Source: Elusimicrobiota bacterium | GTDB taxonomy: Bacteria > Elusimicrobiota > Elusimicrobia > Elusimicrobiales > UBA9959 | Direction of reading: 5' to 3' | NCBI GenBank assembly: GCA_016208085.1 | Contig: JACQYT010000063.1 | Coordinates: 1-40,509, forward strand | Length of the DNA: 40,509 bases | Part shown: positions 1 to 8,181 of the stretch, piece after piece | How the letters are laid out: each line of letters begins with the position of its first letter | Position numbering within the stretch: the first letter of the stretch is position 1 | Notes under the pieces: model-generated | The model's database searches: none | What the model saw: the letters and a program-made list of their open reading frames with translations, nothing else | Told to the model about the DNA's origin: nothing | Translations under genes and position numbers: made by a program

Positions 1-7
1 AAATATT

Positions 8-1063
8 ATGCTGAAAAAAACCCTGAAGATCGGCCTGTGGGTTTTATTGACCGGAATTATTCTTATATTCCTGCTGGTCGCAGGTTTCATAGCCGTGATT
101 CATTTTGGAAAAACGGCACCGGAAGGCAAATCTTATGAAATTGGCGGTTCGTCAACGCCCCATGGCTGGATGGGGATGGAAATAATATACTCTTCAGCCC
201 ATGACCTTGCGTGGATAACCGGTTTTAATTATACTGACAAATTCCTCTACGGCGCAATCCCCGGCAGATGGTTTGTGATAACCTCAACCGGCGACGGGCG
301 CAACGAACTTGTTTTATTTACTACCGAAAAAAAATTAAAAGCCTATTTGGCGGAACAGAATGTTGAAATAAAGAAACTGGTAGAAGTCCCCATATTCAAG
401 GTTCCGGAACTTTCCAACGGGTATTATCTGATTCCCGTCGGGATAGCCTTATACAGGGGAGCCGTATGTTATGCCTCAGGCATTGATTCCATCGGGGTGT
501 TCAGAAATTTTGTAGTCGGTAAAGGATATGATAACAGAAATCCGGAAAGAGACGACCACAGGTGGTTTGCGATGGATATGGAGAAAGAAGAAATTGTGTT
601 TAAAGACGGCCTAAAGGGAATCGCGTCTTTTATCGGCGTTGACAACGAGGCATTGAAAAGCAGTATAAAGGAAATCCCGGATTTTGGCCATGAATACAAA
701 AAGAAGTACAAATTACCGTTTGGATGCAAGTGGGGGACTGTCGAGAACTATATAAGCCGTTGGGATTTAGATATTTGTAAAGCGCCTTCACGGCATAGAG
801 TAATAAGTTTTGTGATGTTTTACAAATATGAACAGGAATATATTTTCGGCAGGGCATGGCATGAGTATTTTATTTTCAACGAAAAAGATGAGAAATGTTT
901 GTTTTATGTCAAAAAAGAGGATTGGCTTGATAAACTGAAAGAATTGGGACTGTTACCGTCGGGATTTAAATACTTCAGGGATTGGAGTGAAGAAAAAATT
1001 ATTGAGTATTTTGAGCGCGAGCCATGGCTGAAAGAAGACTATCCCCAGGCAAAACACATCTGA
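8..1063 (+). CDS. membrane-anchored protein of unknown function
   Basis: 351 residues beginning MLKKTLKIGLWVLL. Residues 10-33 form one strong hydrophobic segment after a lysine-rich start, so it is either an uncleaved N-terminal anchor or a signal peptide. The rest is a soluble domain rich in aromatic and charged residues (HGWMGMEI, YGAIPGRWFV, HEYFIFNEKDEKC), with no motif I recognise. The start lies 7 bases from the window edge, so its ribosome binding site and upstream context cannot be judged. The sequence is more AT-rich than the lpx operon. The gene is followed by an imperfect direct repeat and a decayed gene. Function unknown. Confidence 0.75.
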   Translation: MLKKTLKIGLWVLLTGIILIFLLVAGFIAVIHFGKTAPEGKSYEIGGSSTPHGWMGMEIIYSSAHDLAWITGFNYTDKFLYGAIPGRWFVITSTGDGRNELVLFTTEKKLKAYLAEQNVEIKKLVEVPIFKVPELSNGYYLIPVGIALYRGAVCYASGIDSIGVFRNFVVGKGYDNRNPERDDHRWFAMDMEKEEIVFKDGLKGIASFIGVDNEALKSSIKEIPDFGHEYKKKYKLPFGCKWGTVENYISRWDLDICKAPSRHRVISFVMFYKYEQEYIFGRAWHEYFIFNEKDEKCLFYVKKEDWLDKLKELGLLPSGFKYFRDWSEEKIIEYFEREPWLKEDYPQAKHI

Positions 1064-1121
1064 CACCGCTTTAACCTCCAAAGAAGCCAAGCCTAAATTT
1101 GGCGCTTCCGGGTTTGGAGTG

Positions 1122-1163
1122 GTCCCCCGGAGGCCCCAAATCACCCCCTATAATCGGGTATGA
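1122..1163. repeat. imperfect direct repeat, copy A
   Basis: This stretch begins GTCCCCCGGAGGCCCC and resembles 2583-2625, which begins GTCCCCCGGAAGCCCC. Both share about 30 of 42 bases in the same orientation. The two copies bracket the decayed gene and the membrane-protein gene between them, as if those form a unit. Confidence 0.45.
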
Positions 1164-1288
1164 TTTAACCCCTTTCCCCAACCCTTACCTATTATCCACT
1201 CGGCATATTGATTGACAAACTCCTACTTTACATCACAGCTGTCCGGTTAAACTTGAAACAACAATGGCTGCTCTATGAGCCTCCGCCC

Positions 1289-1316
1289 TTGACAACCTGA
1301 AACTGTCTGCTATACT
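1289..1316 (+). promoter_or_regulatory. sigma70-type promoter
   Basis: TTGACA (1289-1294), 16 bases, then TATACT (1311-1316). The predicted transcription start at about 1323 falls on an ATA codon that is in frame with the decayed gene downstream. This would fit a leaderless gene whose ATG has mutated to ATA, which is inference. Confidence 0.5.
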
Positions 1317-1319
1317 GTA

Positions 1320-1756
1320 AATATAGGGAATGCAGCGGGCGAAAAAATAGAAAATATAAAGAATTTCCTTGAATCCCTGATTAGTGGGGAGGGAAATCTA
1401 CCCGGGAGGGAACTTGGGCGGCAGTATCTTCGTGAGGCAAATGGGGATATAGCGGTCGCACTTGATAATGTGAAAAATGAACGCAAACTCAGAAATCCTC
1501 CCAATGAGTCCTTGACCCCCGAAGGTGCCGAATTGAAATACGCGAGCAGGTTTCTGAAGGAGCGCTTCTCACACCGGGAATTACTTGGTTACTATATACG
1601 ACAATTGGTATCCCCGGATGGCAATACGGCATTCATGGCGCTATAAATATTTGGTATCAGTTCCGGGGGATTCAGGACACCAACCCGCCAAATTGGGATG
1701 CTTTAATTGCAGGTTGGGCTGGAGCAACCGATGGGTTAACGAAACGAGGAAAATAA
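1320..1756 (+). pseudogene. frameshifted remnant of an unknown protein gene
   Basis: The plus strand reads a convincing protein in frame from about 1323 (GNAAGEKIENIKNFLESL, then LTPEGAELKYASRFLKERF) to a stop at 1644. From about 1571 the continuing protein-like sequence is in another frame (TPGITWLLYTTIGIPGWQYG, INIWYQFRGIQDT) and ends with TAA at 1754-1756. There is no ATG at the predicted 5' end. One frameshift near 1560-1575 plus a missing start indicates a dead gene, unless the sequence has an error. Its true stop is one base before the ATG of the membrane protein at 1758, so the two were co-translated. A toxin or secreted protein paired with a membrane partner is possible but unproven. 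I do not recognise the family. Confidence 0.55.
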
Positions 1757-1757
1757 T

Positions 1758-2615
1758 ATGACCGCCCAAAAACCAGCCAAATGGATTTCATGGTTGTCCT
1801 GTAGTTGGATTTTATTATTGAATTTGCGTGAGATTTCTCGTTATGGTTTTCATATAGGCGCTTTCATTCTATTTGCTGTCGTCGCGGTTCAGATCTGGCT
1901 AATGCTGTCAAAAAGATATATTGCAGCGTTCAGGCTTGCAAGTGTGGAAGTAGCTATTACCGCCTTTGCTTTATTTTCTTCTTTATATCCGCCTCCAGAT
2001 GCTGCTTTTGTGCCATTACTTCCTTTTAAACTTGCATTCTGGGTCTGGCTTTTCGGCGGGTCCACGTTAACCACCGCAGCCTGGGTTTGCCATAAAGCAG
2101 CTAAAGCGATTAAATATGGCTCTCCTACCCAAGACAATACTTTGAATGCCGAAATAAAAGAATACTTTCATCCATGGAAGGCTGAAATAAAAGAATACCT
2201 TCGTCCGTGGAAACTAACTACCTTTGCCGCCGGTCTTACAGTATTGATTGGAGGCTCCCTTTACTATGAGATACCGGGCTGGGATATGGGCAGCAGCCTG
2301 ATTATAGGCACACTTACCTACATTACTGCGCCATGGTTGATTTACATGGTGAAGTCCCGCCAATGGAGGAAATCTCTGACGGCGCTCTTTGCCTGTTGTT
2401 TCACCATTTACTTGAGTTATGCGTGGTACAATGCCTATTTAGACCATCCGGTTGCCGTAGAAATAAATGAAGCTTATTTCTTCCCATCATTTCTGTTGTA
2501 TCTACTATGTGGTTTGCTGTGGTCGCATCGGATGAGTCTACGTGAACTCCTTTCAGAACTTGCGGACACGGTATATCTACATGTCCCCCGGAAGCCCCTA
2601 AACACCCGCCAATAA
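1758..2615 (+). CDS. multi-spanning membrane protein of unknown function
   Basis: 285 residues with about seven or eight hydrophobic segments, including ISWLSCSWILLLNL near the start and FFPSFLLYLLCGLLW near the end. After the first four segments lies a charged loop with an 11-residue near-duplication (AEIKEYFHPWK, then AEIKEYLRPWK, about residues 130-151), encoded by a short tandem DNA duplication. The start follows the stop of the upstream decayed gene by one base (TAATATG), implying translational coupling. The last residues (HVPRKPLNTRQ) are encoded by direct repeat copy B. It could be an immunity-type partner of the dead gene, which is speculation; no family is recognised. Confidence 0.7.
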   Translation: MTAQKPAKWISWLSCSWILLLNLREISRYGFHIGAFILFAVVAVQIWLMLSKRYIAAFRLASVEVAITAFALFSSLYPPPDAAFVPLLPFKLAFWVWLFGGSTLTTAAWVCHKAAKAIKYGSPTQDNTLNAEIKEYFHPWKAEIKEYLRPWKLTTFAAGLTVLIGGSLYYEIPGWDMGSSLIIGTLTYITAPWLIYMVKSRQWRKSLTALFACCFTIYLSYAWYNAYLDHPVAVEINEAYFFPSFLLYLLCGLLWSHRMSLRELLSELADTVYLHVPRKPLNTRQ

Positions 2616-2625
2616 CAGGGCGCGA
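2583..2625. repeat. imperfect direct repeat, copy B
   Basis: Second copy of the repeat at 1122-1163, same orientation. It overlaps and encodes the last 11 codons of the membrane-protein gene and its stop. The remaining gap to 2738 shows nothing else I can support. Confidence 0.45.
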
Positions 2626-2737
2626 CGGGACGCTGCTTAAACGCTTAAATGCTGTATGGATTTGTAGGCAACATAAGGCTTGTTACCGCGGAATCTTTCC
2701 GGACTTAAAGTCTCCGGCCTCCTGAAAAAATCCGCAG

Positions 2738-5092
2738 TTACAGGTAGCTGTTGAAGACGCTGGTGAGCCATCTGACGAGGACGCCTTTCTCTTTGACGGG
2801 CCCGTCTATCTTTGAGACCTGGATGCCGGGGAAGGGGTGTTTCCCGGTATTTATGAAATGCGTGTTGTAAATGGCGGCGATGTAATTTGCCGTAAAGGCC
2901 TTGTCGTAGATGAAAACGCCGTTCTCGCCGTTGTAGAGGAAAGTGCGGATGTTCATGTTCGTGGAGCCGATGAAGAGGGCCTCTTCATCAAACGCGTAAA
3001 CCTTGGCGTGGAGTATGGTGCCGTCCCACCTGTAGAGATGGAAGTTTTTAAGCTTAACCACCTCGTTTATGACTTTGGCGTTGGCCTGCTCGGGGATGCT
3101 GACATCGTCGTCCCCGGCGAAGCTGACGTTCGTGGTCACGTATATTTGCACGCCGCGCAGAGCCGCTGTTTTGAGCGCGGTCATAATGGCCGGCGTGGGA
3201 TGGAAGAAGCAGTTCGCCAGCCGCACGGTCTTTTTTGAGGCGTTTATCAGGTCCACGAACATTTTTTCCATCTTCAGGTTGTCCTGGCCGGGAACGCTGG
3301 CGAAATACCTGAAGAAAGGCGCGTCGCTTCCGGTCTGGACCTCCCGCTTCCTGCCGTAATACTTGTCGTAAATGTAATCCCGGAAGGAAATAGCGTCCTT
3401 ATAAGTAAATCCGGGAACATTCAGCGCAGCCTTGAGCGTGTCCGTGCCGGCCCCGTAACCGTAGTTCCCGTAATCCCGGTTGTTGCGGTTGACCGCTTCC
3501 TTTATGCTCTCGTATTCCCCGGCCGAGGCGGAAAGTTGGGCGTCGCCCACTTTGGAGGCGGACACCGTCCTTGAACTGCCTTCGTCCGGCTCAAAGAACA
3601 AGCTGCAGAGGTCCTTTACTTTGGAGAAGAGCTCCCCTTTGAAGAGCAGCGTATCCAGCGTCTTGTAGATGCCGTTGTACCATTCCCGGAACTTCGGCTT
3701 GAAATAAGCGCCTTCAAGGGCGCTGGAAACTTTCTGGAAAAGGTCGCCGGCGGACACGGAGGCCGAAAACTTCCTGTAAAGTTCTATCCTAAAATTGGTC
3801 AGCCGGCTATTGGAAGAGGAAACTTCGGCGCGTTCCAGCGTCTTGAGGTCGTTCGGCGCCTTGTGGCCGGCGCGGATGACGTCCTCGGAAATGTCCCTTT
3901 CCGAGTATTTTGCCGACAGGTCGTCAAAGAGTGTGGAGGCCAGCTCCGGGACGAGCTTGAGACCCTCGTAATGGTACGCCGTGCGGTCCTCGTGTTCCGT
4001 GACGGTCAGGCTTTTGAGTATGCCCAAATCCGCGTTGACGCGGTCCAGCCACCGGTTGCTTTCAGGCGGCGGGGGGCCGACGACGCCGGAGTCTTCCGGC
4101 CGGACAGCGTCGGGCTTCAGGTCGGAATACGCCCTGGAATTGTAAAGTATCCTCAACTGATCCTCTATCGGCAGGCGCAGGTCAAAGGTGAAATTATTGC
4201 TCAGGCGGTTCCACAGGACGCGCGAGACGTCCAGCGCGTTGAGGGCGGTCCGGTGATCCCGGATATAGATGTCGAAATCGTTGAAGATGCCCTCGCCGGC
4301 GTTGTTCCCTTCCGGACGCTGGCCTATGCTCATGTAGTCCGCTAGGCCGGGGCGGTTGTTGAAGTAGTAGCGGTCGCTGAGGTTCCTGCCGCCCACGATG
4401 ACGGCGCTGTCCGCTGGGTCGGCGCCTATGACCGTCATGGACTTGTAGTGCGGGGCCATATTTTTGTTCTTGAGCCAGCCGGTGAAATCGCCGGCGATGG
4501 TCTTATACTCAAACAGGGGAATTTTTTTAAGGCTTTCTAATTTAGCCTTCAGGAAATCGGTCAGGAAAAACTCGCCTATCAGGATGCGCACCCGCGTCCC
4601 CCCGGCGAGGTGATGACGGATGAGGCATTCAAGGGTCCTGCCGGTGTAATCGTCCACTATCACCCACATTATTATGAACACTTCCTTCAACGCCGGGGCG
4701 TCCGGATAGAGCGCGGGGCAGGAATCAAAATTGACCACCGCGCCCCGGTCCAGGCTGTCATACAGAGTCCTGTCGAAGGGCGAGCCGGAAAGTATCTGGT
4801 AGCGCCTGCTGAAACTGGCATACGGGTCAAAAAGCAGTTCTGACTTGCCCGTCAACTCCATTTCACGGGCCGGCGACATGTAGCCGCCGTCCGCTTCCCG
4901 AAGGATTGCGGCGAGTTGTAAATTGCTTTTGCCCGCGGCGGGAACGGCTTGAGGGACCGGTACTTCCACCTGCCGTATGCTTTCTAGGGAGATATCCAGG
5001 GGAAGCGCTTCGCCGGCGGAAATGCCGGTTCCCGAGACGAAGGCGCAGCCTATGGAGGATATTAATAGCAGGGCTGCGGCTGGTTTTCTCAT
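2738..5092 (-). CDS. secreted phospholipase D-like (PLDc/cardiolipin synthase-type) protein
   Basis: 784 residues with an N-terminal signal peptide (MRKPAAALLLISSIGCAFVSG), so probably periplasmic or exported. The C-terminal half has a full HKD motif, HAKVYAFD followed by IGSTNMN, at about residues 698-720, preceded by a typical strand (KKTVRLANCFF). The N-terminal half has a second, looser site: HYKSMTVIGAD followed by GGRNLSDRYYF, about residues 216-245. Two HKD sites are the normal arrangement of PLD phosphodiesterases, which use the histidines to form a covalent phosphatidyl intermediate. The roughly 300-residue insert between them is unusually long. Substrate unknown: phospholipid transfer or hydrolysis is the family default. 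Monocistronic on the minus strand. No clear Shine-Dalgarno precedes the ATG. Confidence 0.8.
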   Translation of the reverse strand: MRKPAAALLLISSIGCAFVSGTGISAGEALPLDISLESIRQVEVPVPQAVPAAGKSNLQLAAILREADGGYMSPAREMELTGKSELLFDPYASFSRRYQILSGSPFDRTLYDSLDRGAVVNFDSCPALYPDAPALKEVFIIMWVIVDDYTGRTLECLIRHHLAGGTRVRILIGEFFLTDFLKAKLESLKKIPLFEYKTIAGDFTGWLKNKNMAPHYKSMTVIGADPADSAVIVGGRNLSDRYYFNNRPGLADYMSIGQRPEGNNAGEGIFNDFDIYIRDHRTALNALDVSRVLWNRLSNNFTFDLRLPIEDQLRILYNSRAYSDLKPDAVRPEDSGVVGPPPPESNRWLDRVNADLGILKSLTVTEHEDRTAYHYEGLKLVPELASTLFDDLSAKYSERDISEDVIRAGHKAPNDLKTLERAEVSSSNSRLTNFRIELYRKFSASVSAGDLFQKVSSALEGAYFKPKFREWYNGIYKTLDTLLFKGELFSKVKDLCSLFFEPDEGSSRTVSASKVGDAQLSASAGEYESIKEAVNRNNRDYGNYGYGAGTDTLKAALNVPGFTYKDAISFRDYIYDKYYGRKREVQTGSDAPFFRYFASVPGQDNLKMEKMFVDLINASKKTVRLANCFFHPTPAIMTALKTAALRGVQIYVTTNVSFAGDDDVSIPEQANAKVINEVVKLKNFHLYRWDGTILHAKVYAFDEEALFIGSTNMNIRTFLYNGENGVFIYDKAFTANYIAAIYNTHFINTGKHPFPGIQVSKIDGPVKEKGVLVRWLTSVFNSYL

Positions 5093-5248
5093 ATTTATAG
5101 TTTAACAAAACCGGCGCTGAACGGAAGGGCAGCCGGACCCGCTCCGGCCGCGGAAAATTACCCAGTCGTTTCTGAAACTTTAGGGAAGCCCGCTATAGGC
5201 CTTAAGTTCCATCTTGGAGGTTGTACCTGTTTGTAACCGAAAATTCAG

Positions 5249-5279
5249 AGGGGCGGCAGTCCTGTTGACTGCCGCCCCT
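5249..5279 (-). terminator. hairpin after the Cys-repeat protein gene
   Basis: Perfect 13-bp stem AGGGGCGGCAGTC / GACTGCCGCCCCT with a 5-base loop, 22 bases beyond the stop of the 5302-6423 gene. There is no long T-run, so it may be a terminator or an mRNA-stabilising hairpin. Confidence 0.6.
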
Positions 5280-5301
5280 GTCCCGGTTTAAGGTTGATGG
5301 A

Positions 5302-6423
5302 TTACTTGCCTATTTCAATACGGTTTGTCTGGCCCCTGTTAACATTATCAGGCCTGGAAACCGTGCCGATCCGCTTGAAGCCCCACTGGACAAAATATTG
5401 TCCGGGCTGGAGCTTGGACAGGTCGGCGAATTTCGCCAGGTCAATCTCATAGGCGGATGCGGGATCCATGGGGATGTCCCTCTCCAGGAGGGTCTGATCG
5501 CCCCAGAACGACCGGTTTTTGATCAGCTTCACGCGAAGGCTGGTCTGTTCTCCACTGTAATACCGGGCCCATTTGTCGAGTACCGACATCCTGAAGTTCT
5601 TCGCTGCAGGGTCATAGGTGAAGGACTGAAGCGTCATGCCGTTCGGGTCGGGGTCGGTCGGAATTTTCCCCTGCGGATAGAGGATATATGTCCTTTCGTA
5701 GTCAAACCCCTGCTGCTGCATGCTGTAAGAATAGGCGGCTTCCCGGGTATGAAAGCGCAGTTCCGGTCCTTTAAGGCAGATTTCGAAACTTTCGTTTTCC
5801 CAGGGAAGAAGCTGTCTTGACTGTATGGACATGCCTACGGACTTTTCAAAGGACCGGCCGTAGTAAGTGTTGCATTCGCGATAGCCCTGATGATTCGTCC
5901 GGCATACTTCTGTCTGTTCCCCGCTCCTGAGCAAGTATCTGTCCGAAACAAGCGAGGAATCAGCGAAGAATGTGAAGGTCTTGCAGGACTGCGTATAATA
6001 CGTCGTCACCGTCTCGTTCGGATTGTAAGGCTGCGGCCCTGGATTGTACGGGCCGTTATGGTCATTACCCCAGCAACCATAAACATTGCATCCGCCGCCT
6101 GGCAACCAGCAGCCATAAACATTGCATCCGCCGCCTGGCGACCAGCAGCCATAAACATTGCATCCGCCGCCTTCATAATAAGCGCCATACACATTATTCC
6201 CGCCGTTAGGGCGCTTTGTGATGCCGTTCAATGCCGCCTGGTCCGCCTCGGCGGCGCCCGCCGGCGCCGGCTCGGGGTTTTGAACCCCGGTCTGAATATT
6301 CTCCATCGCCGTCTTTATGTCAAAGCCGCGGTCAAAGTCCATTTCCGGCGCAGCCGCCGATAAGGACGGCGCGAAGGCCACGGACAGGATAGCGGTTAAC
6401 AGGTGTTTTCGTTCAACTTTCAT
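5302..6423 (-). CDS. secreted protein with tandem GGGCNVYGCW repeats
   Basis: 373 residues. It has a signal peptide (KHLLTAILSVAFAPSLSAAAP) and a short acidic linker. At about residues 75-112 are three near-identical 12-residue units (GGGCNVYGCWSP type) plus a degenerate fourth (GGNNVYGAYYEG) in which both cysteines are lost. A Pro/Asn/Gly-rich hinge (NPGPQPYNPNE) leads into a roughly 240-residue C-terminal domain rich in aromatics and predicted beta strands, with further cysteines (SCKTF, EVCRTN, RECNTYY, EICLKG). The start is set by a strong AGGAGG 7 bases upstream. The repeat with paired Cys and Tyr could carry disulfides, bind metal or be modified after translation. None of this is shown by the sequence. 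Function unknown. Confidence 0.75.
   Translation of the reverse strand: MKVERKHLLTAILSVAFAPSLSAAAPEMDFDRGFDIKTAMENIQTGVQNPEPAPAGAAEADQAALNGITKRPNGGNNVYGAYYEGGGCNVYGCWSPGGGCNVYGCWLPGGGCNVYGCWGNDHNGPYNPGPQPYNPNETVTTYYTQSCKTFTFFADSSLVSDRYLLRSGEQTEVCRTNHQGYRECNTYYGRSFEKSVGMSIQSRQLLPWENESFEICLKGPELRFHTREAAYSYSMQQQGFDYERTYILYPQGKIPTDPDPNGMTLQSFTYDPAAKNFRMSVLDKWARYYSGEQTSLRVKLIKNRSFWGDQTLLERDIPMDPASAYEIDLAKFADLSKLQPGQYFVQWGFKRIGTVSRPDNVNRGQTNRIEIGK
6071..6178 (-). repeat. 36-bp tandem repeat encoding the Cys-Tyr motif
   Basis: Three copies of a 36-bp unit containing CAGCCATAAACATTGCATCC, differing at only a few bases. The near-identity at DNA level points to recent expansion and makes copy number likely to vary between strains. 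Confidence 0.85.
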
Positions 6424-6510
6424 TATTTCCTCCTGGTATTTAGCGCACTACGCTGAAAAAACAGCGTAATACATTGTATCACGCCCGCGGCTTTTTGTCC
6501 TGGGCCTTAT

Positions 6511-6553
6511 GGCCCACCCGGTCCCGGTCTTTAGGCCCCGGACCGGGTGGGCC
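6511..6553 (-). terminator. strong hairpin downstream of rel
   Basis: 14-bp perfect stem GGCCCACCCGGTCC / GGACCGGGTGGGCC around a 15-base loop, 14 bases beyond the rel stop codon and upstream of the Cys-repeat gene. It probably ends the envelope operon transcript. It lacks a clear T-tract. Confidence 0.6.
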
Positions 6554-6566
6554 CCTGTATTTGCGC

Positions 6567-8006
6567 CTAGTCGTTCTGGGGGTGTTCGCGCAGGTATTTG
6601 CGGATGTGGGAGCGCGCGCCGGCGGTCTTTACGATGGAGAGCCAGTCCTTCTTGGGCATTGAATGTTTGCGGGTGATGATCTCGCAGCGGTCCCCGCTTT
6701 TAAGCTCGTCGTCCAGGCGCGCCATTTTGTTGTTGAGCTTGGCGCCTATGCAGGTGTCGCCGATATCGGAGTGGATGACGTAGGCGAAATCTATCGGGGT
6801 GGAGCCCGCCGGCAGGCATTTGACGTCGCCTTTGGGCGTAAAGATGAAAATCTGGTCCAGTTCCAGGTCGGTCTTGAAGCTTTCTATGAATTCGCGCGGG
6901 CTGGAGAGGTCCTGCAACCACTCCATCCACTGGCGGAGCCAGTTGAGCTTTTCATCCAGGTGCCGGTCGGCGCCGGATTGGCCCAGCTTGTAGCGCCAGT
7001 GGGCCGCGATGCCGTACTCCGAAGTGCGGTGCATCTCTTCGGTGCGGATCTGTATCTCCACCACCTCGCCCGAAGGCACCATGACGCTGGTGTGCAGGCT
7101 CTGGTAAAGGTTCATCTTCGGCACGGCGATGTAATCCGTGAACGAGCCGGCCACCGGCTTGAAAACGGAGTGCACGGCGCCCAGCAGCGCGTAGCAGTTT
7201 ATGATATTGTCGGTGATGATGCGTATGCCGAGCGCGTCCTGTATTTCCTCAAACGGCAGGTTTGTTTTGAGCATCTTGCGGTAGATGGAATAAAGGTTCT
7301 TGGCCCGGGAGAGTATCCGGTGCGCAATCTCGGCGGAGCCCAGGTTCTTTTCAAGGTTCGCCTTGAATTCTTCAAGCAGCTTCTCGCGCCTGGTATATCT
7401 CAGGGACACCTTGGCCGAGAGGCTGTCGTATTCGTCGGGATAGAGGTACTTGAAAGAGAGGTCCTCCAGCTCGGATTTCAGGCGGAAGATGCCCAGGCGC
7501 TGGGCCAGCGGGGCGTAAAGCGAAAGCGTCTCGTGGCTTATCTCGAGCTGCTTTTCGCCGGTCAGAAAATTCAGCGTGCGCATGTTATGCAGGCGGTCCG
7601 CCAGCTTTATGACTATGACGCGTATATCACGCGCGGTGGCGAGTATCATCTTGCGCCAGTTCTCGGCCTGGGCCTCGTCCCGGGAGGAGAAATGCAGCGT
7701 TTCTATTTTGGTCACTCCCGCGACTAGGTTGTAGATTTCCTCTCCGAATTCCTTTCTGAAAGTCTCGTGCGGGACGGTGGTGTCTTCCAGCACGTCGTGC
7801 AAAAGGCCGGCGGCCACGGTCTCCAGGTCCATCTTGTAATCAAGCAGGATGTCCGTCACGGCCTGGCAATGCGAAAAATACACTTCGCCCGAGGCCCGCG
7901 TCTGGTTCAGATGCGCCTCTTTCGAGAATTCGTAGGCGTATTCCAGCTTCGTGGCGTCCTCGGCGGAATATTCCCTGAATTTTTTCAACAGGTCTTCAAT
8001 AGCCAT
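6567..8006 (-). CDS. relA: (p)ppGpp synthetase/hydrolase of the RelA/SpoT family, short form
   Basis: 479 residues. The N-terminal HD hydrolase domain has H46 (FSHC) and the HDxxED core in LLHDVLEDT (H70, D71, E74, D75), so ppGpp hydrolysis looks possible. The synthetase domain follows, with YQSLHTSV and EIQIRTEEMH. A TGS domain (QIFIFTPKG to CEIITRK) lies at about residues 385-455. The protein stops about 20 residues after TGS, so the helical, zinc-finger and ACT regions of full-length Rel (about 700-750 residues) are absent. It makes and breaks the alarmone from GTP/GDP and ATP. It follows msbA, with a MITE copy between them. No strong Shine-Dalgarno is seen. Confidence 0.93.
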   Translation of the reverse strand: MAIEDLLKKFREYSAEDATKLEYAYEFSKEAHLNQTRASGEVYFSHCQAVTDILLDYKMDLETVAAGLLHDVLEDTTVPHETFRKEFGEEIYNLVAGVTKIETLHFSSRDEAQAENWRKMILATARDIRVIVIKLADRLHNMRTLNFLTGEKQLEISHETLSLYAPLAQRLGIFRLKSELEDLSFKYLYPDEYDSLSAKVSLRYTRREKLLEEFKANLEKNLGSAEIAHRILSRAKNLYSIYRKMLKTNLPFEEIQDALGIRIITDNIINCYALLGAVHSVFKPVAGSFTDYIAVPKMNLYQSLHTSVMVPSGEVVEIQIRTEEMHRTSEYGIAAHWRYKLGQSGADRHLDEKLNWLRQWMEWLQDLSSPREFIESFKTDLELDQIFIFTPKGDVKCLPAGSTPIDFAYVIHSDIGDTCIGAKLNNKMARLDDELKSGDRCEIITRKHSMPKKDWLSIVKTAGARSHIRKYLREHPQND

Positions 8007-8056
8007 AGTTCATCAACACGACGGTGCGGAACGCGGTATTACCGCGTTCCTATGTT

Positions 8057-8181
8057 TGATTCACTCGTAAAAAGTCATTTTGCGGTTCTGTAGCGGGCGA
8101 ATTACTATTCGCCTCCATTGGGCGGGATAGTAATCCCGCCGCTACAATTTTCCGGAATGTGGACTTTTTACGGGAGAATCA
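8057..8181. mobile_element. 125-bp MITE-like element, copy 1
   Basis: The ends are TGATTCACTCGTAAAAAGT and ACTTTTTACGGGAGAATCA (imperfect terminal inverted repeats). Inside is a stem TAGCGG...CCGCTA enclosing two hairpins, GGCGAA..TTCGCC and GGCGGGAT..ATCCCGCC. It is flanked on both sides by TGTT (8053-8056 and 8182-8185), a likely target duplication. The same length and architecture recur at 23221-23345 and 29121-29245. No coding capacity. The last three bases form the stop codon of msbA. Confidence 0.85.
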
